From Microbacterium sp. (lineage in GTDB: Bacteria > Actinomycetota > Actinomycetes > Actinomycetales > Microbacteriaceae): a DNA stretch of 64,000 bases. Numbering within the stretch: the first letter of the stretch is position 1; each line of letters starts with the position of its first letter. Position numbers and translations under genes: made by a program. The notes under the pieces were generated by a model, which saw nothing but the letters and a program-made list of their open reading frames with translations, ran no database searches and had not been told where the DNA came from. The stretch is from assembly GCF_031180975.1 (NCBI RefSeq), contig NZ_JAPSLI010000001.1:115521-179520 (forward strand). Reading direction: 5' to 3'. This document shows, in pieces, positions 1-11,600 of this stretch.

Positions 1-111
<111 letters not shown>

Positions 112-178
112 CGAGACTTCTCTTTCAGCACGAGACGGCACGCATGCCGGGCTGTCTCATGCTGGAAGAGAAGTCTCG
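112..178. terminator. Long imperfect hairpin downstream of hisS, likely terminator
   Basis: Arms cgagacttctctttcagcacgagac (112-136) and gtctcatgctggaagagaagtctcg (154-178): 25 bp stem with 2 mismatches. Confidence 0.6.
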
Positions 179-205
179 CGGCTTAGGCGGGGGCGGGGGC
201 GAGCG

Positions 206-1528
206 TCAGGTCAGGGGTTTGAGGTCGGAGGTGCCCGGGACGTCGCCGGCGCGCACCGACGCGAAGGCGGTGTAACCGTCGGCGGCGGCCCGCTCCAGCA
301 GCCCCTTGAAGTTCTTGTTGCGACGCTCCAGGCGTACCCGCCCGCCGTCCGGCAGGGAGCGCAGCAGCGCCGCCTTGTGTGCCAGCAGCTCGGCGACCGG
401 CACGTCGGCGTCGTGCACGAGGACGACGGCGGGTGCGGCATCCGCCTCCCGCTCGGCGACGAGGTCGACGATCCGCTCGAAGCCGATCGAGAAGCCGACC
501 GCCGGCACCTGCTGGCCGAGGAACCGGCCGATCATGCCGTCGTAGCGGCCACCGCCGCCCAGCGAGTAGGCGACCGACGGGTGGGCGAGCTCGAAGATCG
601 TGCCTGTGTAATACCCCATCCCGCGCACCAGGAACGGGTCGAACACGAGCGGGATCTCCCCCTCGGATGCCGTGGCGCGGGCGGCCGCGACGGCCTCTCC
701 CAGCGCGACGAGGTGCCCGACGATGTGATCCGGCGCGTTCTCGGGCAGCGCCTTGCGGATCTGCCGCTCGCCGTACGTGTTGTACTCCATCGTCTGCGGC
801 CGGGCGAGGAAGGCCGCGAAGGCGTCCACGGCGCCTTCTGAGCTGGGTCCCTGAGCCTGTCGAAGGGCACGCTCGCGCAGCTCGGCCGTCACGCCCTCCG
901 CCCCGATCTTGTCGAGCTTGTCGATGGTGATCAGCACGCCGGGGCGTTCGTCCTCGGTGAACCCGAACGATTCCAGCATCCAGTCCAGCACCCGGCGGTC
1001 GTTCACCCGCACCTGCCCGCCCTCGAGACCGAGTGCGTCGAGGGTGTCCAGCGAGGCGGCGAGCAGCTCGGCCTCCGCGCGGGCCGAGTCGTCGCCCATG
1101 ATGTCGATGTCGCACTGCACGAACTGGCGGTAGCGGCCCTTCTGCGGGCGCTCCGCGCGCCAGACCGGTCCGATCTGGATGGAGCGGAACACGGTGGGCA
1201 GCTGACCCCGGTTGCTGGCGTAGAAACGCGCCAGCGGCACCGTCAGGTCGTAGCGCAGGCCCAGATCCGAGAGTGCGGCGGGGTCGTCGGCGGCCTCGCG
1301 GATGGCATCCGCATCGAGCCCGCGGCGCAGGATGTTGTACGAGAGCTTCTCGTTGTCGCCGCCGATGCCGGCGTGCAGGCGGTCGTACTCCTCCACCACC
1401 GGCGTCTCGATCTCGTCGAAGCCGTGCGCGCGGTAGCGCTCGCGGATGACGGCGAGCACACGCTCGCGCCGGGCCTTGTCAGCGGGGAGGAAGTCGCGCA
1501 TGCCGCGCGGCGGGTTCACGGTTGCCAC
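206..1528 (-). CDS. hisS: Histidine--tRNA ligase
   Basis: 440 aa ORF with class II aaRS motifs (PPRGMRDFLP, RYDLTVPLARF, RAERPQKGRYRQFVQCDIDI). Confidence 0.95.
   Translation of the reverse strand: MATVNPPRGMRDFLPADKARRERVLAVIRERYRAHGFDEIETPVVEEYDRLHAGIGGDNEKLSYNILRRGLDADAIREAADDPAALSDLGLRYDLTVPLARFYASNRGQLPTVFRSIQIGPVWRAERPQKGRYRQFVQCDIDIMGDDSARAEAELLAASLDTLDALGLEGGQVRVNDRRVLDWMLESFGFTEDERPGVLITIDKLDKIGAEGVTAELRERALRQAQGPSSEGAVDAFAAFLARPQTMEYNTYGERQIRKALPENAPDHIVGHLVALGEAVAAARATASEGEIPLVFDPFLVRGMGYYTGTIFELAHPSVAYSLGGGGRYDGMIGRFLGQQVPAVGFSIGFERIVDLVAEREADAAPAVVLVHDADVPVAELLAHKAALLRSLPDGGRVRLERRNKNFKGLLERAAADGYTAFASVRAGDVPGTSDLKPLT
844..867 (-). repeat. CCCTTCGACAGGCTCAGGGACCCA dispersed repeat inside hisS
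   Basis: Reverse complement of tgggtccctgagcctgtcgaaggg; 22/24 match to the copy at 42474; encodes RQAQGP in HisS. Confidence 0.8.
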
Positions 1529-1591
1529 CCGTCCATCTTCCCAGGTCGCTCCGCCCGGCCTCGAATCGCACGGGTCGGGCGACCACGGCCG

Positions 1592-2245
1592 TCACTGCTC
1601 GGCGGCGCGCACCTCGTCCTCGAGCCGGCGCAGCCGCTCGCGGAGCGCGCGCTCGGCGTCCCAGCCGTTCAGATGCGCCTGCGCGACGAGTGCGAGCAGT
1701 GCGTCGCCGAGCTCGGCCTCCGAGGCCGGAGCGGCGGGCTGCCCGGCCGGTGCGTCGACGACCCGCGCAGCGCGGCCGAGGAGCTTCTGCGCGAGAGCCA
1801 GAGCGGGCATTCCTCGCGGCACCCCGTCCAGCACGCTGCGCCGCTCGCGCTTCTCGGCGGCCTTCGCCGCGTTCCAGTGCACGAGCACTTCCTCGGGGGT
1901 GGTGGCCACGGCGTCGGCGAAGACGTGCGGATGCCGTCGCACCATCTTCTCGGTCAGCCCGCGGGCCACGTCGTCGATGTCGAACGGCGCCTCGGGGTCC
2001 TGCGCAGCGATGGCCGCGTGGAACAGCACCTGCCACAGCAGATCGCCGAGCTCCTCTCGGAGCTCGGCGCGAGAGCCGTTCTCGACCGCGTCGATCACCT
2101 CGTGCGCCTCTTCTACGAGGTACGGGACCAGGTCGCGGTGGGTGATCCGCTGCGACCACACGCACCGTTCCCGCACCGCCCTCATGGTCTCGGCGGCGTC
2201 GCGCAGCGGGTCGTGCTCCACGGGTGCGGTCATGTCGGCCCTCAC
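1592..2245 (-). CDS. mazG: MazG family nucleotide pyrophosphohydrolase
   Basis: Protein with EEAHEVIDAVENG...ELREELGDLLWQVLFHA MazG metal-binding motif; start may be the internal Met MTAPVEHD. Confidence 0.9.
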   Translation of the reverse strand: MRADMTAPVEHDPLRDAAETMRAVRERCVWSQRITHRDLVPYLVEEAHEVIDAVENGSRAELREELGDLLWQVLFHAAIAAQDPEAPFDIDDVARGLTEKMVRRHPHVFADAVATTPEEVLVHWNAAKAAEKRERRSVLDGVPRGMPALALAQKLLGRAARVVDAPAGQPAAPASEAELGDALLALVAQAHLNGWDAERALRERLRRLEDEVRAAEQ

Positions 2246-3417
2246 TCGCTCGCAGCGGAGACCTGGCGGTACCAGCGTGCGCGGAGCGACACGAAGACCG
2301 CGGCGAGGGCGAGGGCGATCAGCGAGCCGCCCAGCACGCCGAGGATCGCCTGATCGCGGATGCCGGCGTCGTCGGCGAACGCCAGGTTCGCGAGCAGCAG
2401 CGACACGGTGAAGCCGATGCCGCCGAGCGTGCCCGCGGCGATGAGGTCGGCGAACACCAGCCCCGGCGCCGTGCCGCGAGGACGGATCAGCATGCTCACC
2501 CAGCCGAACAGCCCGATGCCGATGATCTTGCCGACGGGCAGCGCGATCACGATCCCCCAGAACGCCGGGGACAGCTCGCGCGGCGAGACCGAGGGGATGA
2601 CCACGAACGCCGCGACGAACGCGAACACCGGCAGGATGAAGCCGTTCACGGTCGGCTCGAGGGCGTGCCGCACGCGTTCGGCCGGCACCGGCGCCATGAC
2701 CAGCCCGAGCATCACGCCGGCGATCGTGGCGTGGATGCCCGATGCCGCTACGAGCCCCCAGGTGAGCACGCCGACCAGTCCCATGGTGACGGCGATCCCG
2801 AGGTGACCCGACGCGTGCAACCAGCGGCTCAGCAGCCAGAACACGGCGACGCAGACCACCGCGAGCAGGAACAGCAGCCAGTCGACGTCGTGCGCGAACA
2901 GCACGGCGATGAAGATGATCCCGATGATGTCGTCGAGGATGGCGAGAGCGAGCAGGAACACCCGCACTCCGGAGGGCAGGCCCCTGCCGAACATCGCCAG
3001 CACGCCGAGCGCGAAAGCGATGTCGGTGGCGGTGGGGATGGGCCAGCCACCGGCGGTCTCGGGTCCGCCCGCGATCATCAGGTAGACCGCGATCGGCACG
3101 ATCACGCCGCCGGCCGCGGCGATGGCCGGCTGGACGGCCTTTCGCACCGAATTCAGTTCGCCGTGGGTCAGCTCGTGCCGCAGCTCGATCGCCACCACCA
3201 GGAAGAAGATCGCCAGCAGTCCGTCCGAGACCCAGTGCGCCACGGACAGGTCCAGGCCCGTGCCCGGGATCGCGATGTGCGCGTGCAGCACTGCGGCGAG
3301 CGCGTCGTGGGTGGGGATGTTCGCCAGCAGCAGACCGAGTCCGGCGGCGGCGAGCAGGAGGAACGCGGGGAACTGCTGACCGCGGAGAGGGTTGGCCGAG
3401 ATGCGCATCTCCCCCAT
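2242..3417 (-). CDS. nhaA: Na+/H+ antiporter NhaA
   Basis: NhaA signature PTATDIAFALGVLAMFG, FFLVVAIELRHEL, LDDIIGIIFIA; start taken at MGEMRISANPLRG inside the longer track ORF. Confidence 0.9.
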   Translation of the reverse strand: MGEMRISANPLRGQQFPAFLLLAAAGLGLLLANIPTHDALAAVLHAHIAIPGTGLDLSVAHWVSDGLLAIFFLVVAIELRHELTHGELNSVRKAVQPAIAAAGGVIVPIAVYLMIAGGPETAGGWPIPTATDIAFALGVLAMFGRGLPSGVRVFLLALAILDDIIGIIFIAVLFAHDVDWLLFLLAVVCVAVFWLLSRWLHASGHLGIAVTMGLVGVLTWGLVAASGIHATIAGVMLGLVMAPVPAERVRHALEPTVNGFILPVFAFVAAFVVIPSVSPRELSPAFWGIVIALPVGKIIGIGLFGWVSMLIRPRGTAPGLVFADLIAAGTLGGIGFTVSLLLANLAFADDAGIRDQAILGVLGGSLIALALAAVFVSLRARWYRQVSAASE

Positions 3418-3486
3418 GCTAGGTGCACCCGGCGGTGCGGCGTCATGCGGGGAGGGGCCCCGGGCCGACCAGGTTAGTCTCGGAAC

Positions 3487-6183
3487 GTGACCCCCGCACA
3501 CTCCTTCACCGAGCCCACGAACACCGAGGCCATCCGCGTCATCACCCGCTTCGAGGCGTCGAACGGCATCCCCGATGCCATGCGCGCCGACGTGCGGATG
3601 CTGGGCGGGCTGCTCGGCCAGGTCCTGCGCGAGTCCGGTACGCCGGGCCTGTTCGAGGACGTCGAGCGTCTGCGCCTGGCTGCCATCCAGGCCGCGGATG
3701 CCGAGAGCGACGAGGCCTTCGAGCGCGCCGCCGCCATCGCCGAGTCGTTCACGATCGAACGAGCCGACGAGGTCGCCCGCGCCTTCACCTGCTACTTTCA
3801 CCTGGTGAACCTCGCCGAGGAGCACCAGCGCGTGCGGGTGCTGCGTGAGCGCGCCGGCCGGCCCGATTCGTCGTCTCGCTCGTCGACGCGGATGCCGGAC
3901 ACCGTCGCCAGCGCGTTCGCGCAGCTGCGCGACGAGGTCGGCGAGGACGAGGCAGAGCGCCGGCTGCGCGGCCTCCGCTTCCACCCCGTCTTCACCGCGC
4001 ACCCCACCGAGGCCCGCCGTCGGGCGGTGTCGAGCAGCATCCGGCGCCTGTCCGAGCTGCTCACTCAGCACGACACGGCCAGCGAAGGCGGCGCCGAGCA
4101 GCGCCGCGCGCGGCGGCGGATGCTGGAGGAGATCGACACGCTGTGGCGCACCGCGCCGCTGCGCGCGCAGAAGCCGACGCCCACCGACGAGGTGCGCACC
4201 GTGATGGGCGTGTTCGACGAGACCCTGTTCACCACGGTCCCGCACGTGTACCGGCGGATCGACGACGCACTCCGCGGCGAGGCGTCGGGTGCCAGCGCGC
4301 CGGTCGTCCCGGCATTCGTGCGCATCGGCTCGTGGGTCGGCGGCGACCGGGACGGGAACCCGTTCGTGACGGCATCCGTCACCAGGGAGGCGGCCGACAT
4401 CGCGGCCGACCACGTGTTGCGCGGCCTGGAGCGCGCCCTCGACCGCATCGGCCGCACCCTCACCCTCGACGTCGAGAGCACCCCGCCCAGCGGCGAGGTG
4501 GAGGAGCTGTGGCGGCGTTTCGAGCAGGCCGAGCCCGGCCTCGCGGCCGACATCGCCAAGCGCTCGCCCGGTGAGCCGCACCGCCGGCTGGTGCTGTCGT
4601 TCGCGCACCGCGTGCATGCCACGCGCGTCGGCGCGTCGGGCGGGTACGGCGCCCCTGAGGAACTGATCGATGAGCTGCGCACGGTGCAGCGCTCGCTGGT
4701 CGCCGCTGGCGCACCGCGGCACGCGTTCGGCGGCCTGCAGCACCTCATCTGGCAGGTGGAGACGTACGGCTTCCACCTCACCGAGCTCGAGGTCCGCCAG
4801 CACTCCAAGGTGCACGCGCAGGCGCTCGCCGAGATCGAGGCGGGCGGCCCGCTCAGCGCCCAGACCGAGGAGGTGCTGGAGGTGTTCCGCGCCATCGCGG
4901 ACATCCAGCGCCGGTACGGTCTGCGCGCCGCCGGGCGCTACGTGGTGTCGTTCACCCAGTCCGCCGCCGACCTGGCCGCCGTCCACACCCTGGCGCGGCA
5001 CGCGCTCGGCGACGACGCCCCGGTGCTGGACGTCGTGCCGCTGTTCGAGACGTTCGCCGACCTGCAGGCGGCCCCCGGCATCCTGGCCGAGGCGGTGCAG
5101 TTCCCGCAGTTCCGGGCCCGGATGGCCGAGACCGGCAACCGCCTCGAGGTCATGCTCGGCTACTCCGACTCGTCGAAGGACGTCGGACCCGTGGCCGCGA
5201 ACCTGGCGCTCTACGAAGCACAACGCAAGATCGCGCAGTGGGCGAAGGAGTCGGGCATCGAGCTCACCCTGTTCCACGGCCGGGGCGGGGCCCTCGGGCG
5301 CGGCGGCGGGCCGGCGAACTCGGCGATTCTCGCCCAGCCGCCGCACTCGGTCGACGGGCGGTTCAAGCTCACCGAGCAGGGCGAGGTGATCTTCGCCCGC
5401 TACGGCGAGCCGGCGATCGCGATGCGCCACATCGACCAGGTCGCGGCCGCCACCCTGCTGGCATCCTCGCCGACCGTGGAGCAGCGCACCAGCGGCGCGG
5501 CAGAGCGCTACGCCGAGATCGCGCGCATCATGGACGCCGCATCGCGGGAACGGTTCTTCTCCCTCGTGCGCGCCGACGGGTTCGCCCCGTGGTTCGCGAC
5601 CGTCACGCCTCTCGAGGAGATCGGGCTGCTCGCGCTCGGTTCGCGCCCTGCCCGACGCGGACTCTCGGTGGAGTCGCTGGAGGACCTCAGGGCGATCCCG
5701 TGGGTGTTCGCGTGGACGCAGGCGCGCATCAATCTGGCCGGCTGGTTCGGTCTGGGCTCGGCGCTGGAGGCCGTCGGCGACGAGCCGGCCCTCCGCGAGG
5801 CGTACCGGGAATGGCCACTGCTGCGCACCATGATCGACAACGTCGCGATGAGCCTGGCGAAGACGGACGAACGCATCGCGCGCCGCTACCTCCAGCTCGG
5901 CGACCGCGACGATCTCGCGCAGCTTGTGCTCGACGAGCTGCAGCTCACGACGCGATGGGTCGTCAGCCTCACCGGCGGCGAGCAGCTGCTGCAGAACAAG
6001 CCGATCCTGCAGCGCGCCGTGCAGCTGCGCACGCCGTACGTCGACGCCCTGTCGCTGTTGCAGCTGCGGGCCCTGCGCGCCCTGCGATCGCAGGCTGAGG
6101 AGCCCGCCGAGGACCCCGAACTGCAGCGCCTGCTGCTGCTCTCGGTGAGCGGCGTCGCGGCCGGACTGCAGAACACCGGCTGA
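3487..6183 (+). CDS. ppc: Phosphoenolpyruvate carboxylase
   Basis: 898 aa with VFTAHPTEARRR, GYSDSSKDVG, FHGRGGALGRGGGP and C-terminal QNTG. Confidence 0.97.
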   Translation: MTPAHSFTEPTNTEAIRVITRFEASNGIPDAMRADVRMLGGLLGQVLRESGTPGLFEDVERLRLAAIQAADAESDEAFERAAAIAESFTIERADEVARAFTCYFHLVNLAEEHQRVRVLRERAGRPDSSSRSSTRMPDTVASAFAQLRDEVGEDEAERRLRGLRFHPVFTAHPTEARRRAVSSSIRRLSELLTQHDTASEGGAEQRRARRRMLEEIDTLWRTAPLRAQKPTPTDEVRTVMGVFDETLFTTVPHVYRRIDDALRGEASGASAPVVPAFVRIGSWVGGDRDGNPFVTASVTREAADIAADHVLRGLERALDRIGRTLTLDVESTPPSGEVEELWRRFEQAEPGLAADIAKRSPGEPHRRLVLSFAHRVHATRVGASGGYGAPEELIDELRTVQRSLVAAGAPRHAFGGLQHLIWQVETYGFHLTELEVRQHSKVHAQALAEIEAGGPLSAQTEEVLEVFRAIADIQRRYGLRAAGRYVVSFTQSAADLAAVHTLARHALGDDAPVLDVVPLFETFADLQAAPGILAEAVQFPQFRARMAETGNRLEVMLGYSDSSKDVGPVAANLALYEAQRKIAQWAKESGIELTLFHGRGGALGRGGGPANSAILAQPPHSVDGRFKLTEQGEVIFARYGEPAIAMRHIDQVAAATLLASSPTVEQRTSGAAERYAEIARIMDAASRERFFSLVRADGFAPWFATVTPLEEIGLLALGSRPARRGLSVESLEDLRAIPWVFAWTQARINLAGWFGLGSALEAVGDEPALREAYREWPLLRTMIDNVAMSLAKTDERIARRYLQLGDRDDLAQLVLDELQLTTRWVVSLTGGEQLLQNKPILQRAVQLRTPYVDALSLLQLRALRALRSQAEEPAEDPELQRLLLLSVSGVAAGLQNTG

Positions 6184-6220
6184 TCGTCGGCCGTGCGGCC
6201 CCGGCGGATCGTGCCGCTAA

Positions 6221-7669
<1,449 letters not shown>

Positions 7670-7681
7670 CCCGTCATCCGG

Positions 7682-7736
7682 CATCCGTCGCGAAGTGCCG
7701 TCGTCCCGCTGGGATCTCGGCACTTCGTGACGGATG
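7682..7736. terminator. Bidirectional hairpin terminator between convergent gdhA and gamma-CA gene
   Basis: catccgtcgcgaagtgccg (7682-7700) pairs with cggcacttcgtgacggatg (7718-7736), 19 bp with one mismatch. Confidence 0.7.
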
Positions 7737-7750
7737 GAGGAGCGGATGCC

Positions 7751-8347
7751 TCAAAGCTGGCGGTCGGCGGCGTGCCGCGCCAGCGACGACCCGTACCGCT
7801 CAGTGAGCTGCACCATCAGGTCGGGCGTCTCCCGGTCGACGCCGAAGACATGGCCGGGGAAGTCCAGCTCGGGTTCCGCCGCGGCGATCTCCTCGGCCTG
7901 ATCCGGCGAGAACAGCCGCACCGGATCGCCCACGGCGACCCAGCCGATCGGCAGCACGGTCCCTTCCGGCAGCACGGCACGGCGCATCACGATCGCGTTC
8001 ACGCGGATCTCGCAGTGCGCACCGACCAGCGCGCCGTTGAACACCCGGGCGCCCGAGGCGAAGAACACCTCCTCGCCGACGGTCGCGCCCGCGATGCTCG
8101 CGAGGGTTCCGATGAGGGTGTGGTCGCCGATGTGCACGGCGTTCGCCGCGGTGGCCCTGATCAGCGCGTTCTCCATCACGATGACGTGCTCGCCGAGGGT
8201 GATCGGTCCGCCCTCCGCGGTGATCACGGCGCCGTGCAGCACCTGGCAGTTCGGCCCGATCTCGACGTCGCCGGAGATCACGGCGGTCGGGGCGACGACG
8301 GCGGTGTCGTGGATCCGGGGCCGAGCCCCGAGGTGCTCGTACAACAT
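7751..8347 (-). CDS. Gamma-carbonic anhydrase-like left-handed beta-helix (hexapeptide repeat) protein
   Basis: Hexapeptide repeats (VISGDVEIGPNCQVLHGAVI, IGDHTLIGTLASIAGATVGEE) typical of the gamma-CA/PaaY family. Confidence 0.8.
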   Translation of the reverse strand: MLYEHLGARPRIHDTAVVAPTAVISGDVEIGPNCQVLHGAVITAEGGPITLGEHVIVMENALIRATAANAVHIGDHTLIGTLASIAGATVGEEVFFASGARVFNGALVGAHCEIRVNAIVMRRAVLPEGTVLPIGWVAVGDPVRLFSPDQAEEIAAAEPELDFPGHVFGVDRETPDLMVQLTERYGSSLARHAADRQL

Positions 8348-8348
8348 G

Positions 8349-8696
8349 CCGCCAGACTAGTCCCGCCCGATAGCCCGTGCGCAGTCTTTCTGGCGTGCGG
8401 TGTTTCTGGCGTGCGCGTGCGGAGTGCGCGTGACGAATCCCGGATCGACCGGCGCATGCCCGGCGTGTCGCGCGGCGACACGCCGTCGGGCGCGCATGTC
8501 GTCCGGGATCTCCGCCACCCGGTATCCCGGGGTCGGCGCCGAGGGCTCCCGCACCACGTGCGCTGCAGATTCCGGCATCCGCGCCACCGATCGATGCAGC
8601 GGATGCCGGAAACTGGCGCAGACACGTGACGACGAGCCCGACGGATGCCGGAAACTGGCGCACACGCGCGACGCCCAGCGCGGCGGATTCCGCCGT
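8349..8696. repeat. Repeat-dense intergenic island (direct repeats and palindromes)
   Basis: tttctggcgtgcg x2 (8387-8399, 8403-8415); cggcgtgtcgc-gcg-gcgacacgccg palindrome (8461-8485); 38-bp palindromic element (8571-8608); cggatgccggaaactggcgca x2 (8600-8620, 8642-8662). Confidence 0.75.
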
Positions 8697-11600
8697 CTAC
8701 GCGGTCGTCTTGACGGGCTCCGGGAACAGCGCGGTGAACAGGTTCCCGACCCACTCCAGCAGGTCCGGGCCGTCCGGGCCGGGCATCGGCACGACCAGGG
8801 CCTCTCCCCCGCCGACCAGCTTCGCCTTCGGGTACAGCCGCTGCAGACGCACCTTCATGGAGTCCTCGAAGCGCGCCGGGGCGACCCGCAGGTTCGACCC
8901 CATCGCCACCACGTCGGTGAGACCCGCGCGCGCGGCCCGGCGCCGCAGGCGCGCCACCTTCACCAGGGTCACGACCTCCTCCGGCGGCGTGCCGTACCGG
9001 TCGGTGAGCTCCTCCACCACCAGGTCGATCGCGTCGTCCGCCGCGGATGCCGTGGCCGACGACGACAGCTTCTGGTAGGCCTCCAGGCGCAGCCGTTCGC
9101 TGTCGATGTAGTGCTCGGGGATGCGCGCATCCACCGGCAGTTCCAGACGCAGCTCGGCATCCGTCGCGGTGTCCTCGCCGCGGAAGGTCGCCACGGCCTC
9201 GCCGATCATCCGCAGGTACAGGTCGAAGCCGACGCCCGCGATGTGGCCGGCCTGCTCCGCGCCGAGCAGGTTGCCCGCGCCGCGCAGCTCGAGGTCCTTC
9301 AGCGCCACCTGCATGCCGGAGCCGAGGTCGTTGTTCACCGCGATGGTCTGCAGCCGGTCGGCGGCCGTCTCGGACAGGGGCCTCATGTCGTCGTACAGGA
9401 AGTACGCGTACGCGCGCTCGCGTCCGCGGCCGACGCGTCCGCGCAGCTGGTGCAGCTGCGACAGACCGTACTTATCAGCGCGGTCGATGATGATCGTGTT
9501 GGCGTTGGAGATGTCCAGGCCGGTCTCGATGATCGTGGTGGACACCAGCACGTCGTACTTGCGCTCCCAGAAGTCGTCGACGACCTGCTCCAGCTGGTGC
9601 TCGCCCATCTTGCCGTGCGCGACCGCGATGCGCGCCTCCGGCACGAGTTCGGCGAGTTCCGCGGCCACGCGCTGGATCGACTGCACCCGGTTGTGCACGA
9701 AGAACACCTGTCCCTCGCGGAGGATCTCCCGGCGGATCGCCGCCGCGATCTGCTTGTCGCTGCGCGGCCCGACGAACGACAGGATCGGATGCCGGTCCTC
9801 CGGCGGCGTCTGGAGGGTGGACATCTCCCGGATGCCGGTGACCGCCATCTCCAGGGTCCGCGGGATCGGCGTGGCGCTCATCGCCAGGATGTCGACGTTG
9901 GTCTTCAGCTTCTTCAGGGCGTCCTTGTGCTCGACGCCGAACCGCTGCTCCTCGTCGATGATGAGCAGGCCGAGGTCCTTGAACCGCACCTGCTCGGTGA
10001 GGATGCGGTGCGTGCCGATCACCATGTCGATCGAACCGTCCAGCAGACCCTGCACCACCTGGCGGGCCTCCTTGTCGGTCTGGAAGCGCGACAGCGAGCG
10101 CACCTTCACCGGGAACCCGGCGAAACGCTCGGTGAACGTCTCCAGGTGCTGCTTCACGAGCAGCGTGGTCGGCACCAGCATGGCGACCTGCTTGCTGTCC
10201 TGGATGGCCTTGAACGCTGCGCGCACGGCGACCTCGGTCTTACCGAACCCGACGTCGCCCGACAGCAGCCGGTCCATCGGGATCGGCCGCTCCATGTCGG
10301 CCTTGATCTCGTCGATGGTCTGCAGCTGGTCGGGGGTCTCCGCGAACGGGAACGCCTCCTCCAGCTCTCGCTGCCACGGGGTGTCCGGTCCGAACGCGTG
10401 CCCCTTGGCGCTCATCCGCGCCGAGTAGAGCTTGACCAGCTCGACGGCGATGTCGCGCACCGCCTTGCGCGCCCTGCCCTTGGCCGCGGCCCAGTCGCTG
10501 CCGCCCATCTTCGACAGGGTCGGCGCCTCGCCGCCGACGTACTTCGACAGCAGATCGAGCTGGTCGGTGGGCACGAACAGCTTGTCGCCCGGATAGCCGC
10601 GCTTGGACGGCGCATACTCCAGCACCAGGTACTCGCGGGTCGATTTCACGGCATTGCGGCCGCCGCTGGACACCTCGCGCTTGGTCAGTTCCACGAACCG
10701 GCCGATGCCGTGCGTGGTGTGCACGACGAAGTCGCCGGGCTTCAGCTGCAGCGGGTCGACGACGTTGCGGCGGCGGGATGCGAGCTTCTTGACGACGCGC
10801 TGGTCGCCGCCGATCGTGCGCCCGTAGAACTCGTTGTCGGTGAGCACCGCCAGCCGGGCGTCCGCGACCTGGAAGCCGGACTCGACCGACCCGGTGACGA
10901 GGGTGGCGACACCCGCCTCGGGCGCCTCAGCGAGGTCGTCGACCATGCGCGCGGCGATGCCGCGGTCGCTGAGCACGTCGCGGGCGCGTTCCACCAGTCC
11001 GTGCCCCGACGCGATGACGACGACGCGCCAGCCCTCCCGCAGCCGCCCGTCGACGAACGAGATCGCCCCGTCGACGTTGCCGTGGAAGGACGGGATGATG
11101 GACGCGCCGAGGTTCGCGGCATCCGCGTCGTCGATGGCGAAGGGGCTCAGCCGCCACCACACGCCGTCACGGTCGCGGACGATCTCCCGCAGCCGCGCGA
11201 TGGAGAGGAAGTCGCCGGCGCCGAGGTCGATGGGCGCGGACGCCCCCGAGGTCGCCGCGCTCCACGCCGCGTCCAGGAACTCGCGGTTCGTCTCGCCCAG
11301 GTTCTGTGCGCGCGCACTGGCCCGCTCCGGGTCGACGACCGCGGCGGCCGTCCCCTCGGGCAGGTACTCGGCGAGGCTCACGAGCGGCCCGGCGACGGCG
11401 GGGAGCAGCGACTCCATACCCTCCACGGGGATCCCCTGGGCCATCTTCTCCAGCATCCCGGAGATCGCGGGGAAGCCGCCGACGAGCTGCGCGGCGCGCT
11501 CGCGCACCTCGGGGGTGAGCAGCAGCTCCCGGCTGGCGGGCAGCTCGACGACGTCGATGTCGCCGGGCAGCGAGCGCTGGTCGGCGACCGAGAACGCGCG

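Noticed and set aside
3418-5430. N-terminal part of the 1062-aa minus ORF containing NhaA
   Set aside because: Antisense to ppc; only the segment from MGEMRISAN onward is NhaA.
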